The notes under the pieces are model-generated. The model had not been told where the DNA came from and did not search any database. It saw nothing but the letters and a program-made list of their open reading frames with translations. Of a DNA stretch of 64,000 bases, positions 55,073 through 63,984 are shown piece after piece. The position numbers and the translations under genes are program-made. Numbering within the stretch: the first letter of the stretch is position 1; the number at the start of each line of letters is the position of its first letter. Source of the DNA: Euperipatoides rowelli. Lineage: Eukaryota; Onychophora; Udeonychophora; Euonychophora; Peripatopsidae. The stretch lies in the NCBI GenBank assembly GCA_003024985.2, contig PXIH01S0000150.1. One strand, written 5' to 3'.

Positions 55073-56194
55073 ATGAAAAAAATAATAATATTGTTTACAT
55101 TATATATATTAGCATGTAAAAGTAAAACTTCAAACGAACTTGGTCAAAAACAATTTAAAATTTCATTTGGAACTCTACCTCAACAAGTTAATGTTTTAAC
55201 ATCAAATTTTACCAATTCTATCTTTGATATAAAAACATACAACGGGTTAGTCTACATTGTAGAAAACAAAACTAATAAATTAATGATTTTCAATTCGTAT
55301 GGGGAATTAATTCAAGCTTATCAAAATGGAGTATTTGGAACTAATGCTAATTTTAAAATAAAAAAAATAGATTTTCAAAACATAGCTAGTGTATATCCCT
55401 CAAAAAATTTTATAATGGTATGCGATAACTTAAATAATGAAGAAGTAATTTATGACTCTAAGGAAAATATTGTATATTCTACAAGAATTTTAATAATCAA
55501 TAAAGATCTACCAGTACAAATACTAGGCCAAGAAGGAATAAATGGAAAACCCTTTCCATTTATTCATCACGTCACTATCGATGAACAGAATAATATTGTA
55601 ATTACTTCAATTATTTCAACAGGATACATAATGTACACATACGACCATATGTTTAACCCTATATATAAAATTCACATTAACAAAGATATCCTTAAAATGA
55701 CAACTGAAGAACAAAAAAAATATAGAATTACTCTTGATGAAACTTTTTTTGAACCAAACAAAAAAAATTTATACATAAAAACAACCTACTATGAAAATAT
55801 TACTGATGAGGAAAATATTAATGACATTAGTGTACAAATAAGCAAACAATACTTGTTTAAATTAAAACTAAAACAAAATTTCATTATTGAAAATAAAATT
55901 ATATTACCAAAAAATTTACTCATGGACAATAAAGAAAGTTTTATAAACTTTTTAGGAATTTATAATAACAAAATTATAACTTCTACAAATAATAAAAAAG
56001 ACCTTAACAACATAATGCTATGGATCTTAGATAACTCAGGAAAAATCTTAAAAGAAATAAGGCTCAAAGAAAAGAAAAATTTACTATTCTTAAGCGAAAG
56101 TTTATCAAGGGATGGTATATTCAGCATACTTTATGCTGAGAAGACTTCATTATCCGTTTACTGGTGGAATCTAAAAGCAATTTTTAATTTGTAA
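55073..56194 (+). CDS. Probable lipoprotein with NHL/propeller-like repeats
   Basis: 373 residues. A short signal IIILFTLYILAC gives a lipidated cysteine at 15. The first half repeats short beta units such as YNGLVYIVENKTNKLMIFNS and YGELIQAYQNG, and later VTIDEQNNIVITS, like NHL or propeller blades. Spirochaetes share lipoproteins of this kind, but I do not know the function. No ribosome site precedes the ATG. It heads a plus-strand run of membrane and lipoprotein genes ending at alr. Confidence 0.7.
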   Translation: MKKIIILFTLYILACKSKTSNELGQKQFKISFGTLPQQVNVLTSNFTNSIFDIKTYNGLVYIVENKTNKLMIFNSYGELIQAYQNGVFGTNANFKIKKIDFQNIASVYPSKNFIMVCDNLNNEEVIYDSKENIVYSTRILIINKDLPVQILGQEGINGKPFPFIHHVTIDEQNNIVITSIISTGYIMYTYDHMFNPIYKIHINKDILKMTTEEQKKYRITLDETFFEPNKKNLYIKTTYYENITDEENINDISVQISKQYLFKLKLKQNFIIENKIILPKNLLMDNKESFINFLGIYNNKIITSTNNKKDLNNIMLWILDNSGKILKEIRLKEKKNLLFLSESLSRDGIFSILYAEKTSLSVYWWNLKAIFNL

Positions 56195-56209
56195 ATTAAA
56201 TACAAAATC

Positions 56210-56638
56210 ATGAATAATAAGTGTGAATATAAAAAAAATAATCCAGATTATATTAAACATAAAAACAAGAAACATTTAATTAAAGGAATAGTTTTCGTAA
56301 TAATATTACTGCTATTTAAATTAATGATTATTCCTAATATTATCAAAAACGAAGAAAAGAAAAAAATTCACATTGAAGTAAACCAAACTAAAGAAAATAA
56401 TTATTTAAAATTAAAAATAATAATTAAAAATAATTCCAAAATAATATTAGAAAAACCTTATTTAAAATTACACTTAAATAATAGATTAATTGAGTCAATT
56501 AGTCTTAGTATGGACAATAAAGATAATATAATTTATACTAAAATAAAATATAACAATGAAAAGCACTTAAAAATAACATTACTTGGAGAAGATCAAAAAA
56601 AAATATATTTCAAAAAAACCTATAAATTGGAGGATTGA
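56210..56638 (+). CDS. Membrane-anchored small protein, unknown
   Basis: 142 residues. Basic head, one membrane helix at 26-44 (GIVFVIILLLFKLMIIPNII), then an extracytoplasmic beta-like part (HIEVNQTKENNYLKLKIIIK, KPYLKLHLNNRLIESISLSM) recalling an immunoglobulin-type fold. Very Lys/Asn/Ile-rich. It lies 15 bases after the preceding lipoprotein gene, and its TGA directly touches the next ATG. Confidence 0.65.
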   Translation: MNNKCEYKKNNPDYIKHKNKKHLIKGIVFVIILLLFKLMIIPNIIKNEEKKKIHIEVNQTKENNYLKLKIIIKNNSKIILEKPYLKLHLNNRLIESISLSMDNKDNIIYTKIKYNNEKHLKITLLGEDQKKIYFKKTYKLED

Positions 56639-57055
56639 ATGTTACAAATATACTTTATATCAGTTTTACTTAATATTTTTGGAGGTATGTTACTTGCACA
56701 TAAAATATTATCAAGCAAGCTCAAGTTCCTAAAAATATTTGAAGAACTTACAAAGATCATAGATGAAAACAATAAGATTAAAAATATACTAGGAATGATA
56801 TTTCTAATATCAAGTATGATCAAACTAATCGTTACAAGTACAATACCAATAATAGGAGACATCTTACCAGCCATTAGTTTATTTTTAATTGGATTTATTT
56901 TGTTTTTACAGAATAACGTTCCTGAAAATTTAACAAACTCCAATAAATACAATTTATTTAAGGATTTCATGGATAAAAATCAGGAAATAATAGGAATTGT
57001 AGCAATAATAATAGGGATAATTCATTTTATAGCTCCAGACATACCGTTTTTATAG
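56639..57055 (+). CDS. Four-helix membrane protein, unknown
   Basis: 138 residues, starting immediately after the previous stop with TTGGAGGA as ribosome site. Hydrophobic helices at about 3-22, 53-68, 70-93 and 113-135 (ILPAISLFLIGFILFL, EIIGIVAIIIGIIHFIAPDI). No catalytic motifs. Tight coupling to the upstream anchored protein suggests a shared membrane complex; that is inference. Confidence 0.7.
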   Translation: MLQIYFISVLLNIFGGMLLAHKILSSKLKFLKIFEELTKIIDENNKIKNILGMIFLISSMIKLIVTSTIPIIGDILPAISLFLIGFILFLQNNVPENLTNSNKYNLFKDFMDKNQEIIGIVAIIIGIIHFIAPDIPFL

Positions 57056-57089
57056 GAAGGTTCACTTAGAAAAACGAAATTACTGTCAA

Positions 57090-57761
57090 ATGAAGAAGAG
57101 TTTTAATCCTAATATAGGAATAATTTTTCTAGTATTTATTCTTCCAAGCTATGTTGTATTTGCCAATAAAATCAAAGTAACAGAAGACATAGATGTAAGT
57201 ATACTAAAAATAAAACAAAAATTTTTATTTACAAGCTTTGAAGTTGGAATTAGCCAACCATACATGCCCTTAGTTGACTTTAATGGTAATTTAATCCCTG
57301 AACTTAACGGAATAACATACTCTTACATAAATGCATTAGCAACAATAGGTACAGCCACAATAATTTCTTTTGATCTTGACAAACATATAGGAAAAAAATA
57401 TATAATAGAAAAACTAATTTTCTTAAGTGAAGATGAAGGAGGATTTATAAAAAGTTTACATAATATGCTAACGGGTAAACAAAAATCTATTAAAAACGAC
57501 TCTATTGCATATTCATTTGGTACTCTAAAATTAGCTAGCTTCTCAAGTACAATTTCACAGTATCTTCAAGATAATGATTGGTATTATATACTAGCTCAAA
57601 TTATAGTAAAAAATAAAGATTCTAATGAAAGGAAGACTTATAAAATTAGATTAAATCCTAAAATATATGATGATTTTGTAAAAAAAATGCATCACGAATA
57701 TAGACAAAATAAAATGATAAAAAAATTACCAATACCAACAAAACTAAATAAAAAAAAATAA
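57090..57761 (+). CDS. S2-antigen-family exported protein, member 1 (no lipobox)
   Basis: 223 residues. A signal peptide (IGIIFLVFILPSYVVFA) lacks a lipidation cysteine, so this member is secreted to the periplasm or processed by signal peptidase I. It shares the S2-family layout with the next three genes: PLVDFNGNLIPELNGITYSY, then FDLDKHIGKKYIIEKLIFLS, DSIAYSFGTLKLA, DNDWYYILAQI and the tail YKIRLNPKIYDDFVKKMHHE. The ribosome site is weak. First of a four-gene tandem family; function unknown. Confidence 0.75.
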   Translation: MKKSFNPNIGIIFLVFILPSYVVFANKIKVTEDIDVSILKIKQKFLFTSFEVGISQPYMPLVDFNGNLIPELNGITYSYINALATIGTATIISFDLDKHIGKKYIIEKLIFLSEDEGGFIKSLHNMLTGKQKSIKNDSIAYSFGTLKLASFSSTISQYLQDNDWYYILAQIIVKNKDSNERKTYKIRLNPKIYDDFVKKMHHEYRQNKMIKKLPIPTKLNKKK

Positions 57762-57773
57762 AAAGAGGTTTTT

Positions 57774-58601
57774 ATGCAAAACATAAGGGAAAATAAATAT
57801 ATAAAACTAGCTTTTTTGTTTTATTTACTAACAATAATTAATTGTGATACACAACCACCTATAACTGATCCTGATAATAAAAATTTAGAAGAATTAACTC
57901 AAAATGAAAGCAAAGAACCAAAAGTAACGGTATTGAGCAATGAAAGTGATACTAGTCTGCAAATAGTAAAAGAAGATTATCCAACTAGAGTTAGCAATCC
58001 CCACAAAATTTTAGTCGATCATGAAGGTAAGGTAATCCAAGAACTTAAAGATGTAACTTACTGTTACTCAACTACAATAAACGCAGGAGAAACAGGTAAA
58101 ATATGGGGCTGGTGGGGACCTGGAACAACAGCTGTAATTGTCTTTAATCTAAATAAAGAATTCGCAGAACAATATACAATAAAAAATTTAAGATTTACAA
58201 GTAAAGATCCTGGTAAATTCATAGCTAACTTATATACAAAAAAAAACTTAGGCTACCCCACAGTAACTCAAAGGCATGATAAGGCTAGCAGAAAAGGTGC
58301 AACACACTCTGATGCATTCGGGACTGGTGTATATAATAACAATGCAAAAAAACAATATGATAATGGCTATCTTTCAAGAACAGTAGCTAGTCATTATGAA
58401 AATGGTCAATGGGAGCCTATTTTAGCTAAAATTGATGTACTAAATGAAAACAATGAGCATATAACTGGGTCACCATTTAAAATTCAATTAAGTAGCAAAA
58501 TGTACCATGATTTCATTAAATTAGTACATGAAGAGTTTAGCTCTGAAAGACCCGAAATAATAGAAGAACTACCCCTTCCCTTGCCTAAAAATAACGAATA
58601 A
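57774..58601 (+). CDS. S2-antigen-family lipoprotein, member 2
   Basis: 275 residues. Signal LAFLFYLLTIINC with a lipidated cysteine at about 24, then a polar tether (PPITDPDNKNLEELTQNESK). Family core: ILVDHEGKVIQELKDVTYCY, IVFNLNKEFAEQYTIKNLRF, GATHSDAFGTGVY, HYENGQWEPILAKIDV and IQLSSKMYHDFIKLVHEE. Matches what is called antigen S2 in Borrelia (BB0158/BB0159, from memory). Twelve bases after member 1. Probably outer-surface or periplasmic; function unknown. Confidence 0.82.
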   Translation: MQNIRENKYIKLAFLFYLLTIINCDTQPPITDPDNKNLEELTQNESKEPKVTVLSNESDTSLQIVKEDYPTRVSNPHKILVDHEGKVIQELKDVTYCYSTTINAGETGKIWGWWGPGTTAVIVFNLNKEFAEQYTIKNLRFTSKDPGKFIANLYTKKNLGYPTVTQRHDKASRKGATHSDAFGTGVYNNNAKKQYDNGYLSRTVASHYENGQWEPILAKIDVLNENNEHITGSPFKIQLSSKMYHDFIKLVHEEFSSERPEIIEELPLPLPKNNE

Positions 58602-58613
58602 AAGGAGTATATA

Positions 58614-59393
58614 ATGAGACAAACTGAAATTTTAAAACTAAATATTTTATTCATATTAATGTTGATTTTAAGCTGTGATTCAGGACAAAATTCTGGTTCA
58701 AATAGATCTTATTCTCATGATAATAATAGACATTACTCTCATGAGAGTAATGAGAAAAATATTGAACAAACAGAAGCATTGAAAGCAGAAGACTTACCTC
58801 TAGTACAAGATCAAGTAAGAGTTGATCTACAAAAAAAAATATTGGAGCCAGGATTTGGTCTTGAAATACATACTGGAACTCTTTCTGAAACCTTACCTTT
58901 AATTGATATTAATGATCAGATAATTCCTGAGCTTAAGCAATGGCAATACAGCTATGCTATTGGATTACCAGCAAAAGGCTGGTTTTTTATCTCAAAAAAA
59001 TCTAGTGCTATGATAGTTTTTAAACCAGAAGATAATGACACATATAATCAACAGGAAATAATAGACATTAAATTTTTACATACAGATAAAGGTCATTTCA
59101 AAGCTAATTTGGATTTTGATCAATTATCTGGTCGTCATAAAAAGCACATACAAGCTGATGCATTTGGAGCTTATGAAGCTAAAAAAACTCTCTATGAAAC
59201 AGTAAAAGATTACAATCAAAATGACAAATGGTACTATATGCCAGTTGAAATCACAGTAATGTTCAATACATCAAAAGAGCAAAAGACTTACAAAGTACTA
59301 CTAAATCCACAAGTCTACCACGATCTTGTAAAACTAATACATGAAGACAGTGATTTAAAAGCAAAAGTACCAAATATTAAGGACGTAATATAG
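58614..59393 (+). CDS. S2-antigen-family lipoprotein, member 3
   Basis: 259 residues, AAAGGAG site, signal LFILMLILSC with cysteine at about 22. A Ser/His/Asn-rich tether contains a near-repeat (RSYSHDNNRHYSHESNE). Family core: LPLIDINDQIIPELKQWQYS, MIVFKPEDNDTYNQQEIIDI, HIQADAFGAYEA, DKWYYMPVEI and LNPQVYHDLVKLIHEDSD. Its 3' end is nearly identical at DNA level to member 4, indicating recent duplication or conversion. The stop TAG forms the loop of a terminator. Confidence 0.82.
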   Translation: MRQTEILKLNILFILMLILSCDSGQNSGSNRSYSHDNNRHYSHESNEKNIEQTEALKAEDLPLVQDQVRVDLQKKILEPGFGLEIHTGTLSETLPLIDINDQIIPELKQWQYSYAIGLPAKGWFFISKKSSAMIVFKPEDNDTYNQQEIIDIKFLHTDKGHFKANLDFDQLSGRHKKHIQADAFGAYEAKKTLYETVKDYNQNDKWYYMPVEITVMFNTSKEQKTYKVLLNPQVYHDLVKLIHEDSDLKAKVPNIKDVI

Positions 59394-59407
59394 TATTACG
59401 TCCTTAA
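59377..59407 (+). terminator. Terminator hairpin with the member 3 stop codon as its loop
   Basis: A perfect 14-bp stem (TTAAGGACGTAATA and its complement) closes a three-base loop that is the TAG stop itself. A moderately T-rich stretch follows. A TTGACA box at 59419-59424 may start transcription of the next gene, though its -10 is unclear. Confidence 0.75.
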
Positions 59408-59470
59408 GTAGATAAAATTTGACAACTGGTAAATATACATGACACATATTAATAAAAAAAGAGGAAATGT

Positions 59471-60444
59471 ATGAAAAAAGTTAAAATTTTAACACTAAAC
59501 TTTTTACTCATATTGCTAATTTTAAACTGCAGTACAGATCAAACTAAAGGAAATAACCAAACTAAAGGAAATAACCAAACTAAAGGAAATAACCAAACTA
59601 AAGGAAATAACCAAACTAAAGGAAATAACCAAACNCTAAAGGAAATAACCAAACTAAAGGAAATAACCAAACTAAAGGAAATAACCAAACTAAAGGAAAT
59701 AACCAAACTAAAGGAAATAACCAAACTAAACAAAGAGTAAGACAAGAATTAGAAGTAAAAGACTTAATAAAAGTTACACTTGAAAAAAAAGGTCCCGTAT
59801 TAATAGATGGAAAAAAATTTCTAATAGGCTTTAGTCAATCTTTGCCTTGGCTTGATAAAGATGGCAATGAAGAATCGAAGTTTGAGAATGATATAAACAA
59901 CTGGAAATATGGCTTTATGATTGGAGTTCCATATGACAATTCTCATTCTTCTACTTTTTCTGCTTTTATGTTCACTACAAGTTCAAATGAACTTTATGCA
60001 CAATGGAGAATTTTTAATTTCAACCCTTATATTGATGATAGTGTTACTTTTCAAGACCAACAGAAAGAAGAACACTATATAAGCATATATGAAAACCTCA
60101 AACGAACATCAAATTTTGAATTTGATAATATGAACCCATCTTTCCGTGAAAGCCCAGAAAGTCATTCAATGAGAGCAGACATAGTTGTATCATCTTCTGA
60201 ATCAGCAGATGAGTTTTCAAGCATGATAGGAGCTCATTATCAAAACGGTTACTGGCATCTAATGCCAGTTGAAATAGGGAAGATAAATCTTAAAGATAAA
60301 TTTTTTACAGAATGGAATTATGCGATAATGACAAATCCACAAGTCTATTACGAGCTTGTAAAGCTAATACATGAGGACAGTGATTTCAAAGCAAAAATAC
60401 CAAATATTAAAGAAGTAATACCTTTACCAAATATTACTAATTAA
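59471..60444 (+). CDS. S2-antigen-family lipoprotein, member 4, with a hexapeptide repeat (frame broken at an N)
   Basis: GAGGAAA site, signal FLLILLILNC with a lipidated cysteine, then about ten copies of NQTKGN. At 59635 an N plus one extra base break the frame inside the repeat; reading resumes from about 59722 (QRVRQELEVKDLIKVTLEKK) through FLIGFSQSLPWLDKDGN, HYQNGYWHLMPVEIG and TNPQVYYELVKLIHEDSD to TAA 60442-60444. The break looks like an assembly join in a repeat rather than a true mutation. Without it the gene is about 320 codons. Closest relative is member 3, with near-identical 3' DNA. Confidence 0.75.
59540..59721 (+). repeat. About ten tandem copies of an 18-bp unit (NQTKGN) with an undetermined base
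   Basis: The unit caaactaaaggaaataac repeats almost perfectly; the sixth copy (59630-59649) has two extra bases including the N at 59635. In-frame 18-bp units lengthen the linker between lipid anchor and domain. The true copy number is uncertain because short reads cannot span it. Confidence 0.92.
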
Positions 60445-60476
60445 ACAGAGTAAGACTTGATAACTGAAAGCAATGA

Positions 60477-61574
60477 ATGAATTCTAATAAAGAAATAATA
60501 ATAGATTTAAAAAACCTTGAGAATAATTTAAATGAAATTAAACTCAAGGTAAATTTTAATTGTGAACTTGTTCCAACAATAAAAGCCGATGCCTATGGAC
60601 ATGGATTATCTGAAATTTTTAGATTTTTAAAACTTAAAGGGGTGAATTATGTTGGCGTATCCAACATGGATGACATTAAGAAGTTAAAAAAACAACTCGA
60701 ACCAGATCTAAACATTTTTTTGTACCTTAAAGTTTTCAAAAAAGATATTAATAAACTCGTTAAACTTGAACTAATTCCATTTGTAGGCGACTTAGAATAT
60801 GTAAAATTAATAGAATTGTATTCTAAAAAGAATAATAAAATAACTAAAGTACACTTAAAAGTTGATATTGGAATGAATCGTTATGGAGTAAGGCTTGAGG
60901 AAGCCTTGGATTTAGCTTTATACATACATAACTCAAAATATTTAATTTTAGAAGGAATTTGTACCCATTTACCTACAACAGAAAATAAAAATATAACAAA
61001 TATGCATATTACGAAATTTGAAAAGTTGTTGCAACTTATAAAAAAACATAATATTTTACATAAATTTACACATTTATCCAATTCAGGTCACTTAGCACAT
61101 TATAAAATAAATTTTAACATGATAAGACCAGGTCTCATGCTTTATGGTTATGTTCCTAACAATAATCACAAACTTAGTATAAATTTAAAACCCGTACTGA
61201 GCTTATATTCAAAGATATTGTTTTTTAAAAATGTAAAGAAAAACGAAGAAATATCCTATTCTGGTCTTTATAAAGCCACAAAAAATATACAAATAGCAAT
61301 TGTACCAATTGGTTACTTTGATGGAATCCCACAAAATCTATCAAACAAGTTTTATTTTCTAGTCAATGGAAAAAAATGCTGGATTAGAGGGAAAGTTTGC
61401 ATGAATCAAACTATTATTGAACTTCCTAGTGATGGACAATTCAAATTAGAAGATAAAGTTGAAATTATTTCACCAAACATCAATTTATATAAAATGAGCT
61501 TTTTTTCAAAAAAAAGTGTTTATGAACTACTGTGCTTAATTGGTAAAAATGAAAAAAGAAAATATTTATATTAA
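60477..61574 (+). CDS. alr: Alanine racemase
   Basis: 365 residues. PLP-binding lysine K36 in VPTIKADAYGHG, the catalytic tyrosine in EEISYSGLYKATKNIQIA (near 259), and VPIGYFDGIPQNLSN, a form of the usual GYADG motif. It makes D-alanine for peptidoglycan. The start is either this ATG or one four bases upstream in another frame; no strong ribosome site. The last nine bases overlap the convergent repeat-protein gene. Confidence 0.94.
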   Translation: MNSNKEIIIDLKNLENNLNEIKLKVNFNCELVPTIKADAYGHGLSEIFRFLKLKGVNYVGVSNMDDIKKLKKQLEPDLNIFLYLKVFKKDINKLVKLELIPFVGDLEYVKLIELYSKKNNKITKVHLKVDIGMNRYGVRLEEALDLALYIHNSKYLILEGICTHLPTTENKNITNMHITKFEKLLQLIKKHNILHKFTHLSNSGHLAHYKINFNMIRPGLMLYGYVPNNNHKLSINLKPVLSLYSKILFFKNVKKNEEISYSGLYKATKNIQIAIVPIGYFDGIPQNLSNKFYFLVNGKKCWIRGKVCMNQTIIELPSDGQFKLEDKVEIISPNINLYKMSFFSKKSVYELLCLIGKNEKRKYLY

Positions 61575-63161
61575 ATTACCAGACATATCAAACTTTATAA
61601 AATTAACCAATTCTCCTTCAAGGTCATAAATCCATTGATATATAGCAAAATTTCCTATATTTTCCCTTATTTTTAAATCTGGACCAAAATTTATTTGTTT
61701 TTCAATTTTACCAAACTTATTGTATTCATATTTATACATACTAACACCATGCCTATCATTCTTAAGTTGTCCTAGTTTACCATGATTTTTTTGTACAACA
61801 AGTCTATTTTGAAGATCATACTCATACTTATATATAGCAATATCATTAGGATCATTAACTAAATAATTTGATTTAGAATAATTCTTCTTTGAAATCAAAT
61901 TACCATTAGCATCATAAGCAAATTCGTATTTAAAAATTCCATCAAAATTTTCTATAGGTTTATCAAAGTCGCCATAACACTCTTCTCTTAGCTTAAAACC
62001 TTCATCATTATAGTAATACTTATATATCATAACACCAAAAAAATCATTTATTAATTTGAATTCTTTATCAAAAAACTTCTTCTCAATTATATTAAGTTTA
62101 TTATCATATTTATAACTATAAACAGCTATTCCATTATAATCATTCATAATATCATATTTCTCTTCGTAAGAAGTAGGAACATCAATTTGATAATTTAAGC
62201 TCATTTGATTGCTGTAGTTAAAAACCCTCTTCTCATTGCTTTGTGAATAGAAAACAATTTTGCGCATTGCATAACCATTTTGGTTTATTATTAAACTGTT
62301 ATTTGTATCATAAGTACATTCCTTTTGATACAAATCCTTATAATTATATTCATATCTATATAAAGATACATTGTTTTCATCAGGACTTAAATTATTGCCA
62401 ATATCATAATTAAGTTTTTCAATAAGATTGCCTTCAACATCATACCTATAAAGCTTACTAGCAATAGAAAAATGATTACACATCAAAGCCTTAAAGCTAT
62501 CAAGATATTCCTCTTTTACAATATTTAAGTTACTATCATAAGTTAATCTAAAACCATATATACCATTTTTTGCTCTAATAGGAGTTTCATCTTTACCAAA
62601 ATATAAGACTACCTTTGTATTATTAGTTTTATCATAATGAACTTGACTGTAATAAACATCATTATTGTCTTTAATTTGAATTCCAGATTCATTAAATCTA
62701 TATACAAAAAAAACATCATTGCTATCATAAACAAAGTGGTAATAAGCAACCCCATATTTATTTTTAACAATCTCATTTGATTTGTTATAATTAAAAATAC
62801 TTTTTAATCTACCTTCAGGTGTAAAATTAATCTGTTCAATAAAAACAGAATTAGCATTTTTAGTAGAAAAATTAGTATTCAAAAATATTCTTTTCTGGGA
62901 ATCTCCATTATGTTGAATTTGTACTTGATAAGCTTTAAAAAAAGAAGGTTGAAAAATACTAAGCTTGCCCACATAAGATACCAAAATAAGTCTATTATTC
63001 TTATCATACGAAAATACATAACCATATTCACTTTCTGCCTTCTGTTTAGTTATTTCATACTTACCAAGTATATTGTAATTTTCATCATAATCAATAAATC
63101 TATAATATTTTTCATTACCATAAATTGAAAGTGTTAAAAAGAAAATCAAAAAGAAAAACAT
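61566..63161 (-). CDS. Exported protein with about ten YD/Rhs-like repeats
   Basis: 531 residues. A signal peptide (FFFLIFFLTLSIYG) is followed by repeats of about 45 residues with the pattern Y-x-Y-x-YD...N-L-I-x-K-x-Y...N-G-x-A: for example VSLYRYEYNYKDLYQKECTY, IAIYKYEYDLQNRLVVQKNH and VSMYKYEYNKFGKIEKQINF. These resemble YD/RHS-type or MORN-like beta units that form a long solenoid. No toxin-like tip or cysteine anchor is seen. Function unknown; probably periplasmic or surface. Its 3' end overlaps alr by nine bases. Confidence 0.75.
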   Translation of the reverse strand: MFFFLIFFLTLSIYGNEKYYRFIDYDENYNILGKYEITKQKAESEYGYVFSYDKNNRLILVSYVGKLSIFQPSFFKAYQVQIQHNGDSQKRIFLNTNFSTKNANSVFIEQINFTPEGRLKSIFNYNKSNEIVKNKYGVAYYHFVYDSNDVFFVYRFNESGIQIKDNNDVYYSQVHYDKTNNTKVVLYFGKDETPIRAKNGIYGFRLTYDSNLNIVKEEYLDSFKALMCNHFSIASKLYRYDVEGNLIEKLNYDIGNNLSPDENNVSLYRYEYNYKDLYQKECTYDTNNSLIINQNGYAMRKIVFYSQSNEKRVFNYSNQMSLNYQIDVPTSYEEKYDIMNDYNGIAVYSYKYDNKLNIIEKKFFDKEFKLINDFFGVMIYKYYYNDEGFKLREECYGDFDKPIENFDGIFKYEFAYDANGNLISKKNYSKSNYLVNDPNDIAIYKYEYDLQNRLVVQKNHGKLGQLKNDRHGVSMYKYEYNKFGKIEKQINFGPDLKIRENIGNFAIYQWIYDLEGELVNFIKFDMSGNLI

Positions 63162-63236
63162 ATATTACCCTTGCTAAATTGAATTGAATTTGTTAAATTT
63201 ATTATATAACATAATAATAAAATAAGGAGTCTATTT

Positions 63237-63404
63237 ATGGCCAAAATATCAAAAAATGCTCAAAGAATAGGTATTCAAGAATTAATTAGTAGATGGGGTG
63301 GCAAAATATTAATGAAGTCTAAGTTTGAAAATGGTAAGTTAAGACACTATGCTGAATGCCAGTCAACCAAAAATATAGCAAGAAGACCTCGTGATTTATT
63401 TTAA
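63237..63404 (+). CDS. Small conserved-looking basic protein (55 residues)
   Basis: ATG 63237 behind AAGGAG, stop TAA 63402-63404. The protein starts MAKISKNAQRIGIQELISRW and ends CQSTKNIARRPRDLF, strongly basic with one Trp and one Cys. The excellent ribosome site, the length and the compact charged sequence say it is real. It may bind nucleic acid; that is inference. From memory a similar small hypothetical exists at this place in B. burgdorferi. Confidence 0.7.
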   Translation: MAKISKNAQRIGIQELISRWGGKILMKSKFENGKLRHYAECQSTKNIARRPRDLF

Positions 63405-63432
63405 AACAAGACATGGCATATATAAATAATTT

Positions 63433-63984
63433 TTATTTTTTATCATTTTTAAGTTTGCTACTAAACTGTATCCATGCCTCATCTTGTTCTTCTTGTGAAT
63501 AATCTTTATTTGCAGAAGACTTGTTTTTAGTAAGTTCTTTCTGAGATAAATAGTTTTTTCTAACATTTTGCTTAACTTGATCCCTTGCAATTTTTCTTTT
63601 TTGAACTTGATTTTGAATATTACTCTCTGAACTAGTAAATGTTTTATTTAAAGATACAGAAATGCTAGAATTTAGTTTAGAGAAAATTTCTTTATAGCTC
63701 TGCAACCTACCAGTTAAAAAAAGTATTATCTTTTTTACAATTCCCAGGTCTTTTAAAACAATATTAAAAATCTTAAGTAAATCAACTTTATACATCTCAT
63801 ATAAAGGAACAAATTCATTATTGTTTTGAAAATATTTAGAAATTTCAAGTTTTACTTGATCTTTAATTGATATAACCTGATCTTTTCCTTCTTTTTTAAA
63901 ATGAGCAATTATAATATTAATGAAATGACTTCTATTACGTAAAAAATAACTATTAATAATATATTTCCTGCTTAGAAAAAAATA
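63433..63984 (-). CDS. Hypothetical protein; start unclear, frame open further upstream
   Basis: The first ATG (63795) gives 120 residues, but coding-like sequence stays open another 63 codons to a stop at 63985-63987 (HFINIIIAHFKKEGKDQVIS, KLEISKYFQNNNEFVPLYEM). That extension has no ATG, GTG or TTG in frame, though AGGAAATATATTATT could allow an ATT start. The C-terminal half is charged and disordered (QKRKIARDQVKQNVRKNYLS) with acidic QEEQDEAW near the end. No family. It may be intact with an odd start, or the 3' part of a broken longer gene. Confidence 0.5.
   Translation of the reverse strand, partial: YFFLSRKYIINSYFLRNRSHFINIIIAHFKKEGKDQVISIKDQVKLEISKYFQNNNEFVPLYEMYKVDLLKIFNIVLKDLGIVKKIILFLTGRLQSYKEIFSKLNSSISVSLNKTFTSSESNIQNQVQKRKIARDQVKQNVRKNYLSQKELTKNKSSANKDYSQEEQDEAWIQFSSKLKNDKK

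Noticed and set aside
61566-63161. Rhs-type polymorphic toxin
   Set aside because: Repeats are YD-like, but there is no Rhs core motif, no variable toxin tip and no neighbouring immunity gene.
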